Positions 48,116 to 60,900 of a DNA stretch of 64,000 nt are shown in pieces. Every line of letters begins with the position of its first letter. The stretch's first letter is position 1. The notes beneath the pieces were generated by a model, which did not search any database, was not told the DNA's origin, and saw nothing but the letters and a program-made list of their open reading frames with translations. The DNA is taken from positions 30,321,501 to 30,385,500 of the forward strand of contig NC_088342.1 in assembly GCF_036884655.1 (NCBI RefSeq), in the 5' to 3' direction. The stretch comes from Musa acuminata AAA Group. Lineage: Eukaryota > Streptophyta > Magnoliopsida > Zingiberales > Musaceae. A program made the position numbers and the translations under genes.

Positions 48116-49740
48116 GGTCTATACGTTTAATTTAATAACTTAAATTAATTTTATCAAATAATTTTTTTAAGAAATAAATACATGAATCATAACGATAAGT
48201 CCGCTAAGAGCGAGTATTATCATCCATGTATTACGATGTACTTAGTTCTCAAGTATTAATCTGAATGTTGTAATATTACTTGATGAACAAAACTTATGTT
48301 TATTCTTAGTCCAATATAAATATATTTTGTTAAATAAATTAATGTGCACATGAATATGAAAAAACATCATAATATATAAGAGTTTCAATAGTAAATCCAA
48401 TTACAAAGTAAAACCAAGTCTTATTTTCTCTACACGATCCTTGAATTTCAAAGGTGTATGCCCTTAGTCAAAGGATCAGCAATCATTAATTCAGTGCTAA
48501 TATGCTCAATGACCACTTTCTTTTCTTTTATGCGTTCTCTTATGGCTAAATACTTAATATCGATGTATTTACTTCAACTTCCACTTTTATTATTCTTATT
48601 CATAAAAAAGTAACTGAATTATCATAGAAAATTCTCAATGGCTTAGAAATAAAATTTATGGCTTTAAGCCTAGAAATAAAACTCTTAAGTTATACACCAT
48701 TTGAAATAGCCTCAAAATAAAAGACAAACTCGGCTTCCATAATAGAAGTAACAATCAAGGTCTGCTTGACACTCCTCCAAGAAATAGCTCCACCAGCTAT
48801 CTTGAAAATGTACCTTGATGTTGATTTACAAGAATCAACATAGCCGGTAAAGTCTGAATTTGAATAGTCAATCACATCCAAATTGTCTGTATGTCTATAC
48901 ATAAGTACGTAATCTTTAGTTCCTTGAAGATAACTCATCACTTTCTTTGTAACTCTCCAATGTTCCATACTTGGATTACTTTGATATCGCCTTAATATCC
49001 TCATAGCAAATGCAATATTAAGTCTAGTACAAACCTGAGCATACATAAGGCTTCCTATGACAAAAGCATATGAAATGTTTTTCATTGATTTCCTCTCAAA
49101 GTTGTTCTTCGGGCATTGGTTCAAATTGAACCTATCACTTTTCACAATGAGAGCAACACTTGTGAACAATCTCTCATCCAAAATCTCTCTAAAAGCTTAT
49201 TAATATAGGTTTCTTATAATATGCTTAAAATTCCTCGAAATCTATCTTTATGGATTTTAATACCAATGACATAAGATGCTTCACCTATATCTTTTACGTT
49301 AAATTTTTTAGAAAGGAATTGTTTCATCTCATACAATAAAATCATTAGTTGCAAGCAAAATATCATCCACGTATGAAACAAAAAAACATATTACTCCTAT
49401 TAACCTTCTGATATATACATTGATCCATGGGATTTTCAATAAATCCGAATGGAGAAATTACTCTATGAAATTTAAAATACCATTGACCAAAGGCTTGTTT
49501 TAGATTGTATATAGATTTCTTAATCTTATAAACTAAGTGCTCACCAACACTAGAAGAGAAACCTTCGTATTGTTTCATATAAACCTTTTCCTCTAGATCT
49601 TTATTAAGAAATATCATTTTTACATCCATTTGTTGCAATTCAACGTCAAATGAGCAACTGATGTCAAAATGATACGAAGAGAATCTTTTTTTAGATATAG
49701 AAGAAAACAACTATATATAATTGATTCCTTCTTTTTGAGT
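48116..49740 (-). pseudogene. Copia pol copy B: RT and RNase H
   Basis: 48690-49181 is a long RNase H frame (IGSLMYAQVCTRLNIAFAMR, YSNSDFTGYVDSCKSTS, GGAISWRSVKQTLIVTS). 49363-49710 is RT (FLNKDLEEKVYMKQYEGFSS, LVYKIKKSIYNLKQ). It parallels copy A at an offset of about 2.1 kb, including the non-coding flank beginning TTTAATTTAATAACTTAAAT in both. Confidence 0.72.
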
Positions 49741-50339
49741 AAATGTTGTCGAACAAATCTTTCTTGGTCTTAAAGACCCATTTGCAACCAATGGCCTTTA
49801 CCCCATTAGGCAACTTTACAATATCCCAAACTTCATTACTCTTCATGGAATTCTATCTTCTCTTCATGGCATCGTGTCACAAATCTGATTCTTTACAACT
49901 CATGGCATGTGAAAATGTTTCAAGTTGTAGATTATATATCCTGACCTTAGATGGATATCTCCAAACCCACATATATCACAAACTCGATTTCCAATGTTGT
50001 TTCTTGAAAATTAAAGAAATATCCAAATGGTACGAGTCTAAAAATAGAAATCAAGTTTTGTGAGATACTTAGTACATAAAAATCCTTTTTAATTCTAAAA
50101 CAAAATCACTACTTAAAGTTAAAATATAAGTTTCCATCGCCTCCACATGTAAGCCAATCTTATTACTTGATAAGATGCTTTGCTCACTTCCCATTGGCTT
50201 CTTTAGGTTTTGCATACCCTACAAAGAGTTTGTAATATGGATTGTTGATCCATAGTCAATCCACTAGGTATTAATATTAACATTAACCATATTAGATTCA
50301 TAGCACACAAACGAGGTTGGTTTATTTTTCTTTTCAAGT

Positions 50340-51010
50340 CATTATTAGAATTTTGTACATTCCTTCTTCATGTGTCCCTTCTTTTTATAGAAGAAATATT
50401 TTACTTCTTTCTTGATATTAACTTGAGATGGTATTTCACTTTTTCCTTACTAAATAGCTTTCTGATTGACTTGATTTTTGTTGGTTTTGTTAGTTTTGTT
50501 CTTCCTACGAACGGTTACTAGTAATGCACTCTCACCTAGCTCTTTTACTAGCCTCTCTTATTCTTGAGCACACATGGTTATTAATTTATTAATTATCTAT
50601 TTATCTTTATATATGTTGTATGAAATCTTTAAAGTCTCGAGTTTCCTAAGTTAAGCCAATATATCCCACATTTGCATTATATGCTCGCACACACCTTTAA
50701 ATTGGTGAGTCTAAGGGATGAGAATTTCATTATTAGGGTGCTTGTCAATGCCTTTTCCATGTGATGAATTGTTCATCAATAGCTTACAGCAAGTCTCGGA
50801 TCTTCTCATACCGATCAATAGAACCACATATACTAACAGTTATCTTAGTCTTGATAAACATCAGGTTAAGCCGATTGGATCACTCTCATCACTCATATAA
50901 CACGACCTCGCTCATATAACACGACCTCGTCTTTCCTAATAGGATAATCAATATCCATCCACCATATATGAAAGAGAATCCACTCCTTCCATTCTTTATA
51001 GTTATTACCC
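50340..51010 (-). pseudogene. Copia gag remnant with zinc knuckle
   Basis: Minus-strand translation gives YKKKGHMKKECTK near 50350-50400 (a CCHC knuckle with its first Cys codons mutated). Near 51000 it gives NNYKEWKEWILFHIWWMDID, the gag N-terminal core. It is interrupted by stops. Confidence 0.6.
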
Positions 51011-51975
51011 CTAAGTTCGAGAATGTCACATAAGATATCGAAGAAATTAATAGTTTGGTAAAGACCCTAAATGCTTATATTAAAATTTGAGGCTTAATAA
51101 TCTAAATTTTTAATTCAAATAGCTTCAAATAATCTTTATGATAAAACTATCAAATTATGTATCAATTCATAATTCGTGTAATTAAATTATAAAAATAATG
51201 ATATTTTATCTTGATTAATTATATAAATATAATAAAATATTCATACATAATATGAGTATTTTACCAAAATGAATGTTTTATTTCACTAAAAAGGCTAAAA
51301 ATCTTATATCCTCATAATTTTCAATACCAAAAAGCATCAAAAGTTCCAAAATAAAAACTCAAATCAAATTATATTCATGATATAAAAAATGAAAAAAAAA
51401 TTAAAATTTGTTTATGTCATGGCATAGGTTAATTTTTGCTCTCATACCAAATATAAGATAATTTAATACTTAAATATGTTTCTAAAACACCAAAATACAA
51501 ACATAAATATACAATTCTCACTTTAGATGGTAAAAAATATTCTTAAAACAGAGATGGAGCACAAGGATCAAAAAATCATTTATATATATAAGTTCGGCCA
51601 TCAAGAACATTTTTCTCCGTTACCACTTACCTTCCTAATGTTTAAAGATTAATTTAAGTTCGAAACATTTGAACCACGAAGAAATTTAATGAGAATACAG
51701 AAAGCTTTTCTCAACTGATTAAACAGGAACTTTCTTGAAAATATTAATGCATGATGATATTTCACATCAAAAAGCTATACCAGCATGACACAAGGCATGC
51801 CCTCTATCCGTGAAAAAACAAAAAAGCATCAAAATTCCTGCATTTTTCATCCAAACATACTAGAGCAGATCTTAACCATCTTTGATAACCATAGTAGAAT
51901 GGTTCAATTTACAGGGCATCTAATTCCCCTATCTTTGAGCATTTACTAAGTAGCTTGCATTTGTACGAGCTATTT

Positions 51976-54900
51976 CTAACACCTTTCAAAGATTTTGTAG
52001 AGCTTCTCTAGAGAAGCAACCTGTCAATGTTTAAACACGAGAATATGAAACTGAGATCTACTTATTATCTAATTACAAAAAATTCCATTAAAAAAAAAAC
52101 TAACATGTTTTACAAACAGACGAGCAATGTTCTTATCTTGCCAGAACAGTTCAGTATGATATCAAATATATTGCATTTAAAGCCCCATCATGTGATTCTA
52201 TGGCAGGACTTGCATGTATAGATCACAAATCAGAAGGTACAATTTCTGTTAGTTTTATTAGTAGAGAACAATGTTTATAACACAATGATAATACAAAACT
52301 TTCATGCAAGGGAGCCTACATCAAAAGAAACTCTACGGAGCAGTCATCTAGATTGAATCAGGTTAGAATATGGGAGGACAAACACAACAAGAGGGTCATT
52401 ATTGATGATGCATTTGATTCTATATATCCCATGTATTTACATGGACTGACTAGGGATAAAGGTGTGAACTACTGAGAACCAATAAGATAAGAGCATTTGA
52501 TTCTATATATCCCATGTATTCACATGGCCTGAAAAGCTAACTGATATTGAAGTAACAACAATAAGATAGAGCATCAAATATTGCAATAAAGTTGGTACTC
52601 CTAAAGCTAGCAGCGAGAGAAGATAACCTGAACAAAAGTTCCATCTGTAGCCATTGATTTTGGTGGTTTGAGAAACAGTCTCATAGATGGGAATAATACG
52701 TGCTGAATGTTCCACTCACGCTGGGCCCAGGCAGTTTCTGCCTCAGCCAGTAGCTCCTGGTCAAGATCATCTTGTCCATGATCATCTGTTATGAGATCAG
52801 AAGACCAATAAAAAAAATCTTTCTTGTTATGTTTACAATTGCAATTGTGATTGGAACTAAGAAGACCTATTATCTGACCTACCGACGTAATCCTACTCTT
52901 AGGAATTCAAGGACAAGAATTACAATTATGAATTGAGGACAAGCCTTACAAAGAACTATATGCAGCGTTAATAATTATCAACTCTTACATAGAAAAGAGA
53001 TTAGTGTCTTGGCAAAATCTATAGCTTACCGGTGCCAGTCAACTCATTACCTGCATCATCAATAGACGCAGCTTTGCCGTTAATTTTCTTGTAGAATTCA
53101 ATCCCATCGCCTGCTGGATTAGGCAGGACAGGAGGATGCATGGCATAGAAGTTACCGAGAACTGCAGATATTGCCTGGAAGCATTCTTTCTCATTCTCCC
53201 AATCAACCTATAAAGTTAACCAAGAATTAAGATTTAAGCCAAAAGCCAAACAGAGAAAGGTAAAGATTGCACATGGTGACAATAAAGTGATATTATTCCC
53301 TGAACATATATAAATTATCTGTCAATCAAGATTTGAATCATTAGATACTATATTAATTAAGGATGACTGCATTTATCTATAAGATCTAAGCATCTGACCA
53401 GCATTAGCACTTAATAAAGAACATTTCAGAATCAGCATTTGGTAAGGAAAATTGCAAGTGCAGTGATGTATTATTTGTAAGTGTAACAAATTAAAATGTC
53501 ATGAAGAAGGTAAAGAGACTCTTATGTTCCTGTGCTTATTTGAAATTAAATTACAATAATCCAATCAAGAATTTTAATTTTAAGAAATTTTTTGCAACAG
53601 AATAATTTCTGCTGTAATTAAATAGGTGAAAAAATTATATACAAATATGTTGATCCACAAAAACCAAAAGAATAAGATACAGAACTCAGAACCTACATCA
53701 TTAGCCAAACTCAACAAGAATTCTGGAATGTGGTCCATATCAGGAGTATGCTGCTCAAGTATCACGGGTAGTCTCGTCAAATTCCCCTCTTGATTTATAT
53801 TTATGCAGAAATACTCTTCAAGCATCTCACGCTTTTGTTTAAGTAACTCGGTATTCATCTGACACGCAAGGCAGAAAGCAACATAAAGCTGTGTACATCA
53901 TATACACTTGTATGAGATACATCAAAGTGTGGATAAGATAAGATGATTATGTCATGCTACTCTCGTCAACATTTTATTGCCAAATCCACTCAAGTATTTC
54001 TAGGCAAGTTGTATAAGATCCACAAGAATAATGGTTAAACATATTTCCAACTATCTAAGCAATTAGATTGAAGATCAATAAGATTGGCACATGCTTCTCT
54101 ATGATTCTTTTCCCTTTGGCATATACACCACTCAGGAAAAAACATATACCCCTCAATGTTATTGTGAACACCATGAGCCCAAAGTGGATTATTAGTATAA
54201 GATTACAATATGCTATTAACAATTCAAATGTGTAGTATATGCTGCAGTAGAAGTAACAGACATCAATATAACAGTAAATCAAATATTAGTCATTCTAACT
54301 CACAAAAGAAAGGACAAAAACAAGAATCCATTCTTTATCATGCACCTAGCCCATGACAAGAAATAGAAAAGCAGAAGAGAAGCTCACTGACAGTCTTCTT
54401 CTAGGTAGATGCACAGTCGGGCAAGTACTCGTGCCTCTTCTTCTAAGTTGAACAGCACACTCAAGATAATGCATCAATGAACACAAAAGTAAAAGAGGTT
54501 GAGACAGACAAAAATGAAAATGAGCTCGAGAAGAAAATGCATCCAGTTTTGCCTACATGAGGCCCCTTAAGCTTCCATTTCATCCGATGTATGGGACAGT
54601 AAAAGATCTAGCGGTGAATAGGATAATAAAAAGGCCAGTACAACAAAAATATATTGGAATCGTAACTTGACTAACCAGGATACAATTTAAGACAAATGAC
54701 TCAAATATGGAAAACCAATTTAATCATAGACATTTATGAACTACTGCCCTCTACCTTCACCAAAAATTACTTACCTTTACTCACATCTCGAAGGTGTTTG
54801 CTAGTATAATTGGTAAAAAATTTTATTAGTGAATATGAGGTCCTGTGACCAAATCTCAGTTGTCTTTTGCTTTTACCTAAATTTTAGAGATATCGACTAG

Positions 54901-57900
54901 CTCAGCTGATAAAGATGATTATTGATTGTATATTACGAGGTTTGGAACCCGATCTTCCACCGCTTACCCTTACCTATTTTGTTGCTGTTTTGATTGCTTT
55001 TCACCCCTTTCTTTTGCTGCTGGCATGCTAGACAGCCTAGACTATGTCAAGTATCAGCATTGGTTAATATGTTGGTCCACTTTATCTTGATAGCTCATTG
55101 GCACAAGGTGTGCCACTGGAACTTGGAACCTCGAGAAAGACCAATCTGCAGTACCGCATGAGCTTCTAATAATTCTTTGAAAGAAAATACTTGTGTTAAC
55201 AGACATTTTTTTCCATTTAGCTTCAACAGCATAAAATAGCACAAAAAGTACATGCAATTGTTAAGAAAAACTGACAAGTGCATTTATTCCACCCATTTTT
55301 TTGAAAAGGCAGAGAAAATAAAAACAAAATGTGATAATATTACAATAATTTACATTGAATAAGAAGCACATGTAAGGCAATGATATTACCTCTGCTATCT
55401 TCTTTCTCAATTCATCATCATTGTCACCTCCAGATTCTAAGTCTTCATCTTTTAATGCCAAAATTAACAATTCTGGTAAAGGTGCTGGCTCACTAAGTTG
55501 GATGGCATTGAAATGGGCAAAGCGGCGTATGACTTGTTGATACATAAGTTCTTTGCTGATATGCAGGAATGACAAATTAGCAAAACATAAGTAGTTAGTT
55601 TTGTCAAGGAAACTACAACAAATATAAGCTACAGTAGCCAAGAAATTTCCACAAGGACAGTAACTATCTAGAAATTTATACACAATTTATAAGGATTACC
55701 TGAATACGGTTCGATTGATGACAACATTTCCTTAAGAGTGAAAACCAATTGGAATTAAGCGGAATAAAGAAACTATTTAACAAAGCACCAGATTTTTGTA
55801 ACTAGTAGATTCTGGTCGACCACAAAAATACTGTTTATAGTGTGTGACTGGAAGTCAAAAAGACAAGGAGAATCGACATATGCCAACTTGATATGAACCT
55901 CTAAACTTGATGCCAAGTTTCCAATCACATAAATTTTAGAGAAGGGAAAATGTTATAAATTTGAAAGCAGCAACAACGACGGCAAGTGGCAGCATCACAG
56001 AGGCAGTGGCAGCATCATTACGGCAAAGAGGTAGCATCACAGCAGTGAAGTCGTAGCAGCAAGGGCAAAGACTTCATACACGAGAAGAGGGCTTGTGTTC
56101 ATGAGCCCTAATTTACTTTTTTTTTTCTTTTTTAACACTAAGTTGGATAGGGCCCACCACTTTTTGATTTTTCTTATTATTTTAATCGGATTGCTCAAAA
56201 CAGGAGTGGTCTGCATATCAATCCATGCTCGGACTGGTATGTGCTGCTCGTACCATACCAATTCGATAGTACAGCAATCCATGCACAAAGGTATTTAGGT
56301 GTTTTTCTTGTAACAAAAAAAATTATTATTATTTATTATTCGCTCAACATGTCTACTTCATTCCTATCATCCACATTCATTATATTTTTAATTACATAGT
56401 ATTATTCATATATTTTTAATTTTATACATATAATATAATTTTATTTTTAAAAAAAATATTAAAACTGCAGTCCAACCATTGACTCACCAGGTTAACCGAT
56501 GACCCAATGGCCTAAGACATGGCTGAGTATTCGGTTCTGATGATCCATAGTACATATTATGCTATAGAGGGAAAAGCATGTATGGGTTCATTTGCTAATT
56601 GGACATCTTAATGTTTATTACTGTCACACTTTGAACTTCTCTTATTATATCCCATCACTCTTTTAAAGTTTTGACTTTGATCTGAGTGCATGTTCCAAAT
56701 CTGAGTAGCCATCCTTTAAGCTACCTTCCTCAAGATTCTATCAATTCCTGTAGCACTATTTTCAAGATTGATTCAAGCTACATCAATGCCATAATTAAAT
56801 AGTTTAAATTAGAAGAATTGTCAATAAATTTTTTATTGTTCGGTGAAGATACATGACTTTACAAATTTTAAAAAAAAGTACAAATTTGAATCTTAATTAA
56901 ATTCATAATAAAAAAGTAAAACTTGTTTGTTGATCCTCAAATATAGGGTTCACAATTTCATGTACCGATACTGATCGGTCAAGGTTTGAACCAGGACCAT
57001 ATTGGAGTCCAACACTCGGTCCACTAGTACGTACTGAATTTAAAATAAGAATAAAAAAAACTGAAAAAAAAAAAAAAAAATCTTGGTATAGAGCCTGTAT
57101 CATGGCTCTATACCCGCCCTATACCCTGTATAGGATGGTACCAACCTCGTAGTAAGCAATATTGCCAAATATATGTCCTGTATGAACATACCACCTGGTT
57201 TACCTTAATCTGTGTAATAATAACTAGTTGAATCGCTAAATCTCACTCATACCAAAACATACCAGCTGGTATTGTGAACCTTGCTCTCGATAAACTTTTG
57301 ACTTCCAAAATTTTCATTTTTATTTTAAGTCCAAAAGATTCTTATTATCTTCATACTATTTATGCTTTGGAGTTTAAATGTTGGAGGTTGATATAAGAAT
57401 TTAAACATTATATATAGGATAGCGTCATTATATTCTAAGAGCAGGACCAACTTGGCGTTGGTCATTTAAAAGATGCAAAAAATGACCAAACTTTCGAAGC
57501 AGCCAACATAACTATGTAAAAATGAGGTACCACACACAAGCAAATCATAAACTCAGATCTCGGATTAGTAAATTAACTATGCCACTGAAATTGAATTCAG
57601 TCCATGCTTTTCAGACTGCAACAGATGGCACAATGTATCTGATTATAAATACCAAAACCCCAAGTTGAGGACACACCAGGTGGTACAATGCAGTTTAATC
57701 CTCGATTGCCACAAGAAATGGTAGATAAGTATATGCCTTTAGTACTAACCTTATGTACATATAATACTCAAGAAAGATTTTCTTTCTTTTTCTTTTCAAA
57801 GAGGCAACTATGTAAATTTCTTCCTTCCATTAAAGAAAAATCAATAGAACCATAATTGGAAAGAATCTACTAAAAGAAACAAGTAGAACAAACAGAAGAT

Positions 57901-60900
57901 GGACAAAGCATTACACCCTTACCTAACATTCACCACATTCACAAGGTACAGATGAGTATTATGTTGAAGTAGTGCAAAAACTTCATCAGCAAGTCCAATA
58001 TATGTGCAATTTTTGACAATTTCCAAGAGACCTACATTGATAAAGGAAACAAATCAACCCAAATGTGATAGCTGACCATCTAGTTTTATTTAAGTGAGCA
58101 CATAAAACTTGTATTCCAACAGACCTGGATGAATGTTTTGATCGATTTCATTAAGAAGCTCATGGATGCTGGTGAGATCTGCAGATTCCCTTGGGTTCCT
58201 CCTTTGCCTTACAGCAATTCTTATGTATGAGGATAGAACAGTCTATTAATAACAATATCAGAAAAGTTACAGCAAAATTTGTGCATGTAAAGAAACATAT
58301 AAAAAGCTGCAATTAGCATGCACACAAAGTGACCATATATCATTTTTAAGTTTCTATCTTCTAGAATATATGATTAGAAAAATCAGATAATAACCTCCAC
58401 AACAAAAACAAGCGTACTATGATAAAATTATATGTTGCATACATCCCAAACTATAAACCATTTATAAACTAAAGAAGATGCCTTCTTATGGGAAAGTGAA
58501 AACAAATGCCTTATGTTTGAGCGTAATGTATGCTTTGTATATACAGTATGCAGCCAAAAAAAAATTAAGAATATATGTTTTGCATGAAACTTTTAATAAA
58601 TTCAAGAACGCAACCTCCACACTGCAAACTGAACAATTTTATCAAATAAAGTTAATTTAGCAATTATTTAATTTCAAGCATTTGTGTCACCTTGAGTGCC
58701 CATCTCCAGATTTTTTGTCACATATACCACAATATGGTCATAATAGGTTAACGAGATTAGCAAAACACTGAAACATCCCATTCAAAGGAAGATGGCAAAA
58801 ACAGATATATGCAAGCTCCAAGAAGAACACCAAAAATTGAGAAGACTAGCAGTTTGGTGGCTTACAGGTCAGTTAGAAATCTCAAACTGAAACAGTGGTT
58901 TCATAAAAATATATTATACCAATTAAAGATTTGCCCTCAGCATGTTACATGTGATTTCCGGTTACAGTATCTCCCTATCCTCTGTAAATTACTATGTAGT
59001 ACTGTGTTCAATGTGACATTAATATCAATTAATTGAAAACTAAGGGATCCACAAAACAGTTCTGGTTATTTCATTGAATAGCAGATCATACCTAACAGAA
59101 GCCAGGTCTGATTTCTTTTCATGCTGGGAAGCAGGACAATCTTGCCAGTAGGCATGCAACCTACCAAAAGGATCACGAGAATCTGTTCTAACCATTTGAT
59201 TTACTGGCACTTTCTGGGATTTTGTCCCTAAGTATAAAATTCACCATGATGTCATAAACACAGGAACATCATGGCCGAGTACATCTGAGATATATTTTTA
59301 ATTATGTTTCTGCGGCAAAGACAACTGAAGAGTATTTAGTACCAGAAACGGAAGGACTGATCTCAGTGTCCTTTCTTGCAGTAAAGTTACTTGCTGGTGC
59401 ACAGCTTACAGTCTGTCATATACAGAAGCAAACAATGATTAAGTATGAGGGGAAGCTCTTAAGTACAAGTTAGTTGCATTCTAAGAGATCCTGTGGCATA
59501 ATTACTAATGAGAAAGATCTCAAAAGCCTTGAAAACCTAAAATAACAAGTGGCTAATGTGATCTTAGATTTATGGCCTTTTATTTGGGGAAAAAAGTCAC
59601 CCGTAGAATGGTTTTCCATAGACAAGTCATACTTTACCTTCTCAAAAGAAAACTTCAAAATTGTAGTCCTGGCTACTTTTCACCAACCTTAGGCTGATCA
59701 GAACAATCTAAGGCTGATATATCCAGATATGCTGATTTCAAACATTGCAAGCTGAACTGTGCTCACAAGCAATTTAAATGACAGAGAAAGTCATGCCAAC
59801 TTCCTTGAAAAGGGACTGCAAAAGTTTCAAACTACCTGAGTTTGGAATGTCCTTGTGGTGTTACAAGTCATCAATTTGGACTCCACAGCATTCTGTATAG
59901 TTTCAATAAGACTCTCTTGATTCAAAAGGCTCACCTGCATATAACAAAAATGCACCATGTTCACAGATCCTGTTACCAACTTTCAGAAACTTAAAAAACC
60001 ATCCAATAACCTTCTAAAATTTTGAAGAATCTATTTTATAAAACACTTATCTGTGGCAACGTACCACTCTTTTGGTGGGATGGATATTCACATCTACATG
60101 CTCAGATGGAAGTTTAATCGACATATAAATGAAAGGTCTAGATGCCTTTGGCAGAGTTGATGAGTATACAACTTCTACAGCTCTCTTCAAGGAAGTGCAT
60201 TCAACCAGCCTGTCTAAAAGAAACAAATTCAGATAATGTGAAAAAGTAGCAAAACTGAATCTGCAACTTCCTGAAATACAGTAGGAGGTCCCCAGATTTC
60301 TGTGGACATGATAGGTGTGCCCACCCATACATTCACCATTCATCCATGATAATTACAAGCATGATAAGCATGGTTCCCCATGGATAACTGTGATAGGATT
60401 AATAACACCTAAAAACGAATGAGAAAGATGAGAACACCAAAAGTTCTTCTGGCTTTTCTTTCCTGTGAGAGTGAACTTGTCCTGAAAGACACTTAGATTA
60501 ACCACTAAAATACTAATAACATGTAGAGTACTTTGACAGGAAAAAGATCATATGAATTGTCAACATTACACTACTGTTATTTGTCCCATATAATCACATA
60601 TTTCACATGTAAAAGGTCCAAACATTAAGAGATGATACAGAACAGGGACATCACTAACCCTGAAATTTCAAATGACAATCATTTACTTCTATTTGCTATG
60701 TCTCGGATGTGATTTCCTTTGCTGTGAATTACTCAAGAAAAAGATTAAAGGAAACCGATAATGATACTTGCAGTATAGACCTTCCAGTTTAACAAGCGTA
60801 AGTGAAAATAAAATTAGTTGAAGCATCGATAATGGGGTCTGATATATCAAAAAAAAATTAAAAAAATTACAATAAAGCATTCTTACATCAAAATAATAGT

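Larger units (their letters stand above)
45700..51699 (-). mobile_element. Decayed copia retrotransposon with duplicated pol segment
   Basis: Minus-strand order: right LTR (about 51450-51699), degenerate PBS (51449-51438, TGGTATGAGAGC), gag with zinc knuckle (about 51010-50350), RT (49740-49363), RNase H (49181-48690), then a second copy of RT (about 47500-47158) and RNase H (about 46890-46300). A purine tract (about 45996-45983) and the left LTR (to about 45980) follow. The two LTRs align from about 45764 and 51512 onward with clear divergence. Integrase is not recognisable. Many stops and shifts make the element inactive. Confidence 0.72.

Noticed and set aside
54892..54960. Functional tRNA gene
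   Set aside because: Box-like motifs are present but no complete cloverleaf can be paired.
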